From contig CP009217.2 in the NCBI GenBank assembly GCA_000746585.2, positions 186,001-250,000 of the forward strand: a DNA stretch of 64,000 nt, in the 5' to 3' direction. Numbering within the stretch: the first letter of the stretch is position 1; each line of letters begins with the position of its first letter. This DNA is from Rickettsiales bacterium Ac37b. GTDB taxonomy: Bacteria > Pseudomonadota > Alphaproteobacteria > Rickettsiales > Arcanibacteraceae. Below the pieces are notes generated by a model. It worked only from the letters and a program-made list of their open reading frames with translations. It did not search any database and was not told the DNA's origin. Shown here in pieces: positions 46,243-54,689 of this stretch. Made by a program: the position numbers and the translations under genes.

Positions 46243-47170
46243 CTACCTACTTATTTCTGAAGCTTTTGATCTCTGGACATATTGCTCAACATGAGTTTTT
46301 TGAGGAGCTTTACTCATGATAGCGTGTATATTTGCTTTACCTGATTTAATAATATTTTCTATAGTAGCCACCGAATTCTCGGATGCTTGACGGTTAGCAT
46401 ATAAAAATATCGCTGTTTCAGCAATATCATGTCTTGCACTCTTACTTACTTCCTCTATAGTAATATAATTAGCTATCTTAGTAATAACGTATGTTCCTAC
46501 AGACTGCCCCTCTGAATTAATTGCAACTGGTATAAAAGCAAGTAAACTATTAAAAGTATTACAAGCGCTTTTAAAAGCTTCTTTTTCTCTATATTTTAGA
46601 GCTAATTTTAAGCTCTTTATACAAATCTTCAGAAATTCCTTGCTTAATTTTAGTAGTTAATTCTGCTCCATTTGCGAGCAAAATTTTAATACTATCATAC
46701 TTTTTGTGTATAGAAGCATAATATAAAGGTGTATTTTCTGAGGTATCTAAAGCATTTACATTCGCACTTTTATTGATAAGAAATTTGATACTTTCTATAC
46801 TGCCATTTTCAACAGCTATACATAAAGGAGTTTTTTCATATATATCCTTAGTATCTACATACTCCCCGTTATTGATTAGCCATTCGATACCGTCTATCTT
46901 GTTATTTGCAGCAGCATCATGTAAAGGCGTCTTTCCACGAGTATCTCTAACCCCCATTGTAGCACCATTATCTAATAGTAATTGCATATTGTCTACATTA
47001 CCTGTTTGAGCAATGTGATGTAAAGGCGTCTTTCCATATATATTTTTACTATTTACATTTGCGCCTTTATTTAATGATGATTCTATTTTCTTTCTAGAAT
47101 TCTTTATAATAGCATTAAATAATTTATCTTTATTTATTGAGGAATCTTGCTGCATAATGTTCCTTTTCAC
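46243..47170 (-). pseudogene. Ankyrin-family gene with a late frameshift
   Basis: ATG 47170 encodes five ankyrin repeats and then E-D-L-Y-K-E-L-K-I-S-S-K-I and a stop at 46589. The family's C-terminal domain continues in another frame down to 46243 (K-Y-R-E-K-E-A-F-K-S-A, then Y-I-T-I-E-E-V-S, N-R-Q-A-S, S-G-K-A-N-I, ending S-E-I-S-R). An extra A in the CTTAAAATTAGC run near 46602-46610 explains the shift. The 193-residue truncated product has only ankyrin repeats. Confidence 0.85.
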
Positions 47171-47250
47171 AACTAATTTAAAACTGAGATTTTATATAAA
47201 CTGTAACATTCAAATATTTATTAATTTTCTAATTTTTTATAAATATATTA

Positions 47251-47359
47251 TATAGTAAAAGAAGTTGAAAATTGACTACTTGAAGCGATAAGCGAAGCCT
47301 ACAAATGGTAGGAAAGCTTTGAGCTAACTGCGTAGGCAAATTCAAATACTTTTACTATA
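47251..47359 (+). repeat. MITE with variant ends (109 bp)
   Basis: The ends are TATAGTAAAAGAAGTTGAAA and AAATACTTTTACTATA. The core (GAAGCGATAAGCGAAGCCTA, GTAGGAAAGCTTTGAGCT) is that of the IS630-end MITEs, so the core is shared but the termini differ. It lies 25 bases from IS630 copy D. Confidence 0.75.
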
Positions 47360-47384
47360 GTTAATTAGGAGAGTATTTCAGTTA

Positions 47385-48317
47385 TAGTCAATTAAGTTGA
47401 GAATGGCATAGAGAAGCCATAATCAATAGCATCGCTAAGGTTATTAAAATTAGTAATGATAGGTTTGATTTTAGCTTTTAAATGAGCCCAATATTTTTCA
47501 ATTGGGTTGAGATCAGGAGAGTAAGGTGGTAAGAATAAAAGTTTACAGCCTATATCTTCTATTAAATTCCTAGTTCTAGCTGACTTATGGAACGTTGCAT
47601 TATCAAGTATTACAACTTGACCAAATCTTAGTTCGGGCACCAAACACTGACTAACCCACTCGTTAAAAACTTCTGTATTACATGTGCCCTTGAAACACAT
47701 TGGCGCAATAATTTTCTTCCCAACCTTACCTGCAATAAAGCTTTCTCGATCATGTTTTTTACCTGAGATATCACCATAAACTTTACTTCCTCTGAGACTG
47801 TATCCCCAAGAATAGTACAAATAGCTATCAATTCCACTCTCATCAATATAAACTATATCTTCCGCTTTATAGTTTGCGATAGCTGCCAAAAATAATTGCC
47901 GTTTTGCTTCATCCCGTTCACGATAGAGTGTGGTCTTTTTTTTCGTGTGATCCCCAAAGTCTTGAATGCCAAACAGATAGCAGCTGTAGACACATTAAAA
48001 ACCTTTGCAAAATCAGATAATAGCCAATTGCTGTTTTTAGACACCTCGTTTAATAATTTGATTGGATCAAGCTTCTTCCATGGCTTAGCTGCTCGTGTGG
48101 CTGCTAAATTCCCGGATTTCGATCTCGATAACCATCTATAAATTGTTCTTTCACCTATGCCAAAAATTCTTGCAGCTTCTTCTCTGGTATAACCTTTATT
48201 AACATAGTGAATTACTTTTTTACGTAAATCTAAGGAATATGCCATTGCTTCTACTGTTTTGGGTTTATGAGCTTTTTAATATATCATATATCATGTCTTT
48301 ATCAACTTAATTTACTA
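47385..48317 (-). mobile_element. IS630-family element, copy D (933 bp), the only one without the internal stop
   Basis: Ends and length are as in A-C, with TA at 47383-47384 and 48318-48319. The single visible difference is CGA instead of TGA in the transposase. It is in the same orientation as copy A and inverted relative to B and C, closing the ankyrin island that begins at copy C. Confidence 0.93.
47392..48245 (-). CDS. IS630 transposase, two frames joined by -1 frameshift, intact
   Basis: OrfA (48245-47853, 130 aa) has an HTH with E-E-A-A-R-I-F-G-I-G-E-R-T-I-Y-R-W. After the A8 run (C-G-AAA-AAA-AG) a -1 shift continues as R-K-K-K-T-T-L-Y-R-E-R-D into the frame containing M-A-A-I (47889). 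The catalytic set is I-D-E-S-G (D), V-I-L-D-N-A-T-F-H-K-S (D) and S-P-D-L-N-P-I-E-K-Y-W (E). With CGA at the site that is TGA elsewhere, the fusion is uninterrupted to 47392. It probably supplies transposase for all copies and the MITEs. Confidence 0.88.
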
Positions 48318-48367
48318 TACCATTTACAGTATCAATAAAATAAATTAGCATAAAATTTGCAATTTTT

Positions 48368-48404
48368 TTGTAACAAAACTATTATTATAGTGGTTTTGTT
48401 ACAA
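48368..48404. terminator. Strong hairpin, possible terminator
   Basis: A perfect 12-bp stem TTGTAACAAAAC/GTTTTGTTACAA with a 13-base loop. On the plus strand CTATATTTTTTT follows. The gene it served is not visible next to it; IS630 copy D now lies 50 bases away and may have separated them. The remaining gap before nhaA shows nothing else. Confidence 0.55.
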
Positions 48405-48592
48405 CTATATTTTTTTATATAACATTTACCTACTCTATATCTATAGTTTTATATCTATTATTTCCCTTAAGTTTTACTCAGATTTCTAAAATTTTTCATA
48501 TATACTAATTTAATACTAATTATATTTTAATATTTATCACAGATTATTGATACATCTGATTATAATAGAGATATATAAAGGGTATAATAATT

Positions 48593-49739
48593 ATGGCACT
48601 CAAATTAACAGAATTTATTAAAACCGAGTTTTTTTCTGGAATTCTACTTATTATTAGTCTGTTTCTAGCAATAATTATTAGTAATACGCCTTTATATCAG
48701 TATTATACCTACATGGTAAAATTACCTATTTCATTTGGCATAGGTAATTTAAAAACAGAAGTAACCCTCATAGAACTGGTAAATGATGGCTTAATGGCAT
48801 TATTTTTTCTTTTAATAGGGCTGGAAATCAAATATCACATTATAGAAGGAGAATATAAAGAAAAGCATAAATTATTTTTGCCTACTATGGCAGCTATAGG
48901 AGGAGTGGTAATTCCAGCACTATTTTGTTCCTTAGTTTAATTATAATGAACCTACTGCAAAGGGTTGGGCTATTGCTATAGCCACAGATACAGCTTTTGT
49001 TTTATGTATTTTATCATTTTTTGGTAGAAAAATTTCTGTAGAACTCAGAATATTTGTGGTAGGATTGTCATTAATAGACGATATTATAGCAGTCTTAATT
49101 CTAGCAATATTTTATAGTAAATCTATTAATTTGATAGCATTGGCATTGGCTATTGTTTTCACATTATTACTAGGAGTTTTAAATTATTTTAAAGTAAAAT
49201 CATATGGTTATTACCTATTAATAGGAGTATTTTTATGGGGCGCCATCATAGAAGCTGGTATTCATGGTACCCTTGCAGGTATTATTGTAGCACTACTAGT
49301 ACCTGTAGCAATTGAAGATATTTCAATTTCCCCTCTTAAACAATTAGAACAGGTTTTACATCCTATCGTAAATTATCTAATCTTACCTATCTTTGCCTTT
49401 ATCAATTCTGAAATACCTTTAAAAGATATTGCGGTTAAAGATCTATATTCTAATTTGAGCTTAGGAATAATATTAGGCCTATTTTTAGGAAAACAATTAG
49501 GTATATTTATTTTTTCATACATACCAGTAAAACTTAAATTATGTAACCTACCTACAAATACTTCATGGTCTAAGTATTATGCAATAGGCGCTTTAGCTGG
49601 TATAGGCTTCACTTTAAGTCTATTTATTGGCGGATTATCATTTAGTAGTCCAGACACGATAAGTACCTTAAGAATATCTATTATTATTGGTTCAGCTCTT
49701 TCCGCATTTATGGGTATTATAATATTGAAATATATATAA
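48593..49739 (+). pseudogene. nhaA: Na+/H+ antiporter NhaA, frameshifted
   Basis: The N-terminal 115 residues (ATG 48593) carry the first helices and E-L-V-N-D-G-L-M-A-L-F-F-L-L-I-G-L-E-I-K, a NhaA signature, but stop at 48938. The next frame picks up at once with F-N-Y-N-E-P-T-A-K-G-W-A-I-A-I-A-T-D-T-A-F and continues to 49739. It includes the ion-binding pair in G-L-S-L-I-D-D-I-I-A-V. Removing one base near 48925-48938 restores a normal-length antiporter. It is either a recent loss or an assembly error in a T-rich stretch. Confidence 0.88.
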
Positions 49740-49795
49740 CCACTTCTATGGGACTACAAAATCTTATCTACAGTTTTTTCAGTTTACTTAGCAAA

Positions 49796-50004
49796 TATAG
49801 TAAATTGATTTGCATTGGGACGCGGTTATAGCTGTAGCAATTTAAATATTACTTTGTGGTTCGTTGCCTACAATAGTATTTCTACACTTTCTGCCTCACG
49901 CCTCGTATTATTTTAAATTGTCTTTGCTATAGCTCAAAGCTCTCCTACTATTTTTGTAGGCTTAGCTCTATCTGCCCTTGTCCCAAATACAACTTCTTTT
50001 ACAT
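49796..50004 (-). repeat. MITE with IS630-like left end, interrupted by another MITE
   Basis: TATAGTAAATTGATTTGCAT starts a copy like that at 26094. After GACGCGGTTA it is interrupted by the 101-bp insert at 49829-49929, then resumes GCTCAAAGCTCTCCTACTAT and ends CAAATACAACTTCTTTTACA, an altered end. Confidence 0.75.
49829..49929. repeat. Nested MITE of a second family (101 bp, TATAGC ends)
   Basis: The termini TAGCTGTAGCAATTTAAA and (inverted) TAGCAAAGACAATTTAAA match at 13 of 18 positions. TA is duplicated on both sides (49827-49828, 49930-49931). Removing it restores the host MITE sequence with one mismatch. It has no coding capacity. Confidence 0.75.
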
Positions 50005-50006
50005 AA

Positions 50007-50918
50007 TTATTTACACTGTAATTTTCCTGCTGCTAAAGCAGTTTTTATTATGCTATTTGCATAATTATGGTTAATTTTATTGTCAGAATTTATAGCATGA
50101 GCATATACATTTTCAGCAACTTTTTTAAAAGTACCATAATTATATTCTATATCATATTCATTAAATAACTTAAATACTAATTCATATGCTAATAAATTCA
50201 ATTTATGATCATATTTTAAGCTTGTTACAGGTACATCTATAATTTCTGGTAATACTTCAGTAATATCAGGAATACTAGAAAATATAGCATGATTATTAGA
50301 ATCTAAAAATATAGGAGTATCATCCATAAATGAATAATATCCTTTTATATATTTTTGATCATTTATATCTGGTATATAGCGTAATTTTAAATACCTAAAG
50401 CATCCAGGCTTAAATTGCCATGGATATTCAAAAACTACTTCTTGACCCGAAAGTACTTGGTTAACATAGGGTTTACATACCATATAACTCTGATCTCCTA
50501 TTAAATCTTTTAGCTTTTTGCCAATAATATCTAAAGGAGAAGCATTAAATATTTCACCATATTTCTCATTTACAAATAAAAATTTTTCTTCCCTATTTAC
50601 ATATGATATAAATGTTGCTTGCTTACTGAGAACCTCTAAATAATGTAATTCACTAGGTGTAAGAAGATGATCCATTTTATATGGTAATTCTCCCATACCA
50701 GATTGAACCCACTCTGTGCTACATACTATACCAATTGACCTAAATGCTTGTACCAAATTTTGTATACTAGAATTGTTAGGTACAGATTTCCCAGATTCCC
50801 AGCTAAATAAACTATTATGCGATATATGAAGCTCAGAATTAATCTTGGCTCTACTTAATTTAGAAAGTAATCTTATATATTTTATTCTATCTGCAATATT
50901 AGAAAAACTATTGTACAT
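50007..50918 (-). CDS. XRE-type HTH regulator with a PAS-like domain
   Basis: The 303 residues start at ATG 50918. Residues about 8-65 are a Cro/CI-type helix-turn-helix (L-S-R-A-K-I-N-S-E-L-H-I-S-H-N-S-L-F-S-W-E-S-G-K), as in phage-type repressors. About 92-205 is a PAS-like sensory domain (F-L-F-V-N-E-K-Y-G-E-I-F-N-A-S-P-L-D-I-I-G-K, typical of a PAS core). The C-terminal part is helical. It diverges from the gene at 51124 and may regulate that gene and itself through the 205-base spacer. Confidence 0.75.
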   Translation of the reverse strand: MYNSFSNIADRIKYIRLLSKLSRAKINSELHISHNSLFSWESGKSVPNNSSIQNLVQAFRSIGIVCSTEWVQSGMGELPYKMDHLLTPSELHYLEVLSKQATFISYVNREEKFLFVNEKYGEIFNASPLDIIGKKLKDLIGDQSYMVCKPYVNQVLSGQEVVFEYPWQFKPGCFRYLKLRYIPDINDQKYIKGYYSFMDDTPIFLDSNNHAIFSSIPDITEVLPEIIDVPVTSLKYDHKLNLLAYELVFKLFNEYDIEYNYGTFKKVAENVYAHAINSDNKINHNYANSIIKTALAAGKLQCK

Positions 50919-51123
50919 TTGTTTGAATAAAGAAGTAAAGATTCTACTTATATATATTAAGTATTAAAATGTCAATGAATTTTTGCAATATAAATTTAGT
51001 ATAAATTTTTTTACTATACTAGGTTTTTAAAATAGAATACGAATCTTATTTACAAAATTAAAGTTTTTTAGTAGATATGGTATTAAAATTAATAAGAAGT
51101 TAGTGTAAAATTCAGGAGGTAAT

Positions 51124-51567
51124 ATGAATAAGCATAATAAATCTAGTCAGGAGAGCTTTTTCGTCAGGTATAAATCGCTTATTAATACTATCGTAGAAAA
51201 TAAATTTCAAGATTTTAAAAATATACTCGGGGACGATGATTTAGAAATGGGTATAACGGAGTGTTTAATATGTGCTTATTTAGCTAGTGCGTTAGAAAGA
51301 CCAGAAATTCTTGCATTACTTGCAATGAAAATGAAATTTTTATTTTTATATGAAGAAACCTATTCTTTATCATTTTTTCATACATTTTGTAAAATGTTAT
51401 GTAGTGAATCACCTGACCTATTAAATGAAAATATAAAATCTAAAAACACTATTGAGAATTTAATACTAAATAATACTAAGAAACTAATAAAAAGTAAAAA
51501 ATATAGTAATTTAATTCAATTAGTGAATGAGAGACCAATTATTGCCAATGCCTATATCAACTATTAA
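51124..51567 (+). CDS. Small hypothetical protein (147 aa)
   Basis: A strong AGGAGGTAAT directly before ATG 51124 supports real translation. The protein is helical, with Y-K-S-L-I-N-T-I-V-E-N-K-F and L-I-C-A-Y-L-A-S-A-L-E-R-P-E-I-L-A-L-L-A-M-K-M, which resembles a degenerate helical repeat. There is no signal peptide or TM. It is divergent from the XRE-PAS regulator, and its 3' end overlaps polA tail-to-tail by 48 bases. No family is recognised. Confidence 0.65.
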   Translation: MNKHNKSSQESFFVRYKSLINTIVENKFQDFKNILGDDDLEMGITECLICAYLASALERPEILALLAMKMKFLFLYEETYSLSFFHTFCKMLCSESPDLLNENIKSKNTIENLILNNTKKLIKSKKYSNLIQLVNERPIIANAYINY

Positions 51568-54183
51568 TGGAACATTTAATGTAATAATATTTTCCATAGT
51601 ATATTTTATGATATCTGATATATTGTTTAGCTCGTCTTCAGGGACTTCGAATATTAATTCATCATGAACTTGTAAAGTCATAATAGTTCGGAGTTTTTTT
51701 AACAATAGTATATTATGTAGTTTAATCATAGATTTTTTGATTATATCTGCTGCTGTACCTTGTAAAGGAGCATTTATTGCAGCTCTTTCTGCAAATGATC
51801 TAATATTAGCATTTTTATCATTTATATTCGTTATATAACATTTTCTGCCGAATAAAGTTTGTACGTATCCATTTTTACGTACAAACTCTTTGGTATCATG
51901 TATATATAGTTCAATACCAGGATACTCTTTAAAATACAATTCAATATATTTGTTTGCTTCAGATGTTGAAATATCAAGCCTTTTAGCTAACCCAAAACCT
52001 GTAATACCATAGATAATACCAAAATTAATGGCTTTGGCTTTTCTACGTAAGTTAGAATCAACCTCTCTAAGAGGAACTTGGAAAATTTGACTAGCAGTTG
52101 TAGCATGTATATCTTTATTTTCATAAAAAGCTTGTTTAAGACTTGGAATATTTGCAACATGAGCTAATAGACGAAGCTCTATTTGAGAATAATCAGCTGA
52201 AAGTAACTTGAATCCTGGGCGTGCAACAAAACTTTCACGTATTTTATGTCCCTCTTCACTGCGAATAGGAATATTCTGTAAGTTTGGACTACTAGAGCTT
52301 AATCTTCCTGTAGATGTGAGTGCCATAGAGTAGTGTGTATGTACTCGTCCTGTAATTGAGTTAATTTGTTTTGGTAGAGCATCAGTATAGGTATTTTGTA
52401 ATTTTGACAATTGTCTCCATTGCAATACTAACCCCGCTATATTATGGCCTTGTTCATGCAAATCTTCTAAAACACTCATGTCAGTTTTATAGTGGATGGC
52501 CTTATTGGATTTTTTTCCTTTGTTAAGAGCAAGTTTATCAAATAATATTTCAGATAATTGTTTAGGAGATGCTATATTAAAACTTGTACCTGCTTCTTTA
52601 TAAATTTGCTCCTCCAATAACCCTAATTTATATGAAAATTCTTTAGATAATGAGCGTAATTTCAAGCCATCTATAGTAACTCCTGCTTTTTCCATATAGG
52701 CTAAGGTGTAAATAAGGGGTTTTTCAATGGTTTGATATAAAGTGATTAAATGATCTTCATTGAGGCGTAGCTTTAATAATTTATATAATTTTACAATTAA
52801 TTCAGCATTTAAACAATTTGGATCTTCTTGCTGATACAATTCTGCAATAGCTGGTAAAGTATGATTACATAAACCATTATTTACCACATAAGATAATAAC
52901 ATAACGTCTTCTATAGGAGATATATCTAAATGATTATCATTGCATCCCAATTCCATATAACATTTCAGTAGAAAGCTTTTAATATCATAACCAATCTTTA
53001 ATATATGTGGATTATGAAATAGATCATGTAGTAAAGCTAAACACTCTATTAGAGTAAAAGTTGTAGAGTTAAGGGAAGTATTATGATCTAAAAAGCTAGT
53101 TTGTATATCTTTCTTTTCAGATGTAATATTTATATAATATACTCTATTTACAAGATAGAACTCTAATTTCTCTATAAGGTTAGTTTTAGTATTAAAGTAT
53201 GGGTATAGACCTATATATCCATGATTATAGGCAAGATTTATTAACTCTTTAATTTTATTACTTTCAGTAATATGGATTATATTTGTAATGGGTTCACTGT
53301 GTTCTGAATGTTTTTTCAAATTAAATATTTGCTCAGCTCTGGTAATAAGTGATTTAAAACCATAATTTTCTAAGAAGATAAAAAATTTATCATAATTAAT
53401 ATTAGTGACTTTTAATTCTTCTAAAGCAATATTAAGATTAACATCATTTTTTAATTTTAATAAAGCTTTAGACAAAAATGCTAATTCTTTCCCTTCTGTA
53501 AGGAGGTTTTTCCTACGTTCTGGAGTGATATGTTCGATGTTATTAAATAACTGTTCGAGATTATCATATTGATTGATAAGTTCAGATGCTGTTTTAGGAC
53601 CTATACCCTTCACTCCGGGAATATTATCGGAGCTATCTCCAATTAAAGAAAAAAAATCTAGTAGTTTATTTGGCATTACGCCATATTTTTCTTTGACAGT
53701 TTCAGCATTAATAGGCTTTGATTTAATTGGATCAAGCATTTCTATATTATGGCCTATTAACTGCATTAAATCTTTATCAGATGATACAATTATAACCTTT
53801 TCTTGACTATTTTGTGCCATATGAGCAAAAGTTGCAATAATATCATCAGCCTCATATCCAGGTTTTTCAATAGTGGGTAGATTTAGGGTTGATGTAACTT
53901 CACGAATTAATTGAAACTGATGTTTTAGATCTTCAGGCGCTGGCGGACGATTAGCTTTATATTCTGGATATATATCATTTCTAAAACTTTTTACTCCCGA
54001 ATCAAAAATAACAGCAACATAATGTTCAGGATGATCTGCAAGTAATTTTAGCATCATGGATGTAAATCCATACACTGCCCCTACTGCAAGTCCATTTGGA
54101 CGTGTTAAAGGAGGAAGTGCATGGTAAGCTCGAAAAATAAAGTTATATCCATCAACAAGTATTATATGTTTATTTGATGACAT
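51520..54183 (-). CDS. polA: DNA polymerase I
   Basis: The 887 residues contain the 5'-3' exonuclease domain (L-V-D-G-Y-N-F-I-F-R-A-Y-H, S-S-D-K-D-L-M-Q-L), a degenerate 3'-5' exonuclease region, and an intact polymerase domain (S-A-D-Y-S-Q-I-E-L-R; R-R-K-A-K-A-I-N-F-G-I-I-Y-G; Q-V-H-D-E-L-I-F-E-V-P). In the proofreading region the expected D-x-E (FDTE in E. coli) reads L-Y-P-Y-F, and the later NxxxD and Y-A-A-E-D-A-D motifs are absent. Proofreading should therefore be lost, as in several other bacterial Pol I enzymes. The start ATG overlaps the trxA stop (TAATG). Confidence 0.96.
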   Translation of the reverse strand: MSSNKHIILVDGYNFIFRAYHALPPLTRPNGLAVGAVYGFTSMMLKLLADHPEHYVAVIFDSGVKSFRNDIYPEYKANRPPAPEDLKHQFQLIREVTSTLNLPTIEKPGYEADDIIATFAHMAQNSQEKVIIVSSDKDLMQLIGHNIEMLDPIKSKPINAETVKEKYGVMPNKLLDFFSLIGDSSDNIPGVKGIGPKTASELINQYDNLEQLFNNIEHITPERRKNLLTEGKELAFLSKALLKLKNDVNLNIALEELKVTNINYDKFFIFLENYGFKSLITRAEQIFNLKKHSEHSEPITNIIHITESNKIKELINLAYNHGYIGLYPYFNTKTNLIEKLEFYLVNRVYYINITSEKKDIQTSFLDHNTSLNSTTFTLIECLALLHDLFHNPHILKIGYDIKSFLLKCYMELGCNDNHLDISPIEDVMLLSYVVNNGLCNHTLPAIAELYQQEDPNCLNAELIVKLYKLLKLRLNEDHLITLYQTIEKPLIYTLAYMEKAGVTIDGLKLRSLSKEFSYKLGLLEEQIYKEAGTSFNIASPKQLSEILFDKLALNKGKKSNKAIHYKTDMSVLEDLHEQGHNIAGLVLQWRQLSKLQNTYTDALPKQINSITGRVHTHYSMALTSTGRLSSSSPNLQNIPIRSEEGHKIRESFVARPGFKLLSADYSQIELRLLAHVANIPSLKQAFYENKDIHATTASQIFQVPLREVDSNLRRKAKAINFGIIYGITGFGLAKRLDISTSEANKYIELYFKEYPGIELYIHDTKEFVRKNGYVQTLFGRKCYITNINDKNANIRSFAERAAINAPLQGTAADIIKKSMIKLHNILLLKKLRTIMTLQVHDELIFEVPEDELNNISDIIKYTMENIITLNVPLIVDIGIGNNWSLIH

Positions 54184-54509
54184 TAACTACCTGAAATACT
54201 CTTTTCTATCCATTCTAATAAAGCTCCATCTGGTAAAGAGCCAATTTTTGTTGCACTTAATTTGCCATTTTTAAATATCATTAAAGTTGGAATACTTCTA
54301 ATTCCAAGTTTACTTGGGTTATCAGTATTTTCCTCTACGTCCATTTTTACAATTTTTATTTTGCCTTTCAATTTTGTGGCCATTACTTCTAAAGTTGGAG
54401 CAAGCTGCAAGCATGGCTGACACCAAGGCGCCCAAAAATCAACTAGTACTGGTAAGTCTGATTTTAATACTTCTACATCAAAATCTTGATCACTAATTTC
54501 TGCTACCAT
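54183..54509 (-). CDS. trxA: Thioredoxin
   Basis: A general protein disulfide reductase. The 108 residues are of standard length, with D-F-W-A-P-W-C-Q-P-C (Cys30 and Cys33; the usual WCGPC is WCQPC here), I-R-S-I-P-T-L-M-I-F-K-N-G with the cis-Pro, and the terminal helix. ATG 54509 follows AGGGAGAG. The TAATG overlap with polA indicates translational coupling of the two genes. Confidence 0.95.
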   Translation of the reverse strand: MVAEISDQDFDVEVLKSDLPVLVDFWAPWCQPCLQLAPTLEVMATKLKGKIKIVKMDVEENTDNPSKLGIRSIPTLMIFKNGKLSATKIGSLPDGALLEWIEKSISGS

Positions 54510-54530
54510 ATTCTCTCCCTAATTAAAATA

Positions 54531-54635
54531 TATAGTGAAAACAGTTTATCATTAATACGAAGAGCGATAAGCGAAGCCTACAATTGGTAGGAGAACGAAG
54601 AGCGACAACGTAGCAAGTCAAATGTTTTTACTATA
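54531..54635. repeat. MITE with variant ends (105 bp)
   Basis: TATAGTGAAAACAGTTTATC to TGTTTTTACTATA. The core GAGCGATAAGCGAAGCCTAC matches the IS630-end MITEs, but the right half (GAGAACGAAGAGCGACAACG) is different. It lies 20 bases upstream of the trxA start, so it may affect the trxA-polA promoter. Confidence 0.7.
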
Positions 54636-54689
54636 GCATACAAATATACAATTAATATTAATGTTATACAAGATAAAGAAACAACATAG

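Noticed and set aside
38162-47170. Ankyrin repeats as a possible tandem DNA repeat or CRISPR-like array
   Set aside because: The periodicity is at protein level (about 33 residues) with diverged DNA; there are no identical direct repeats with unique spacers.
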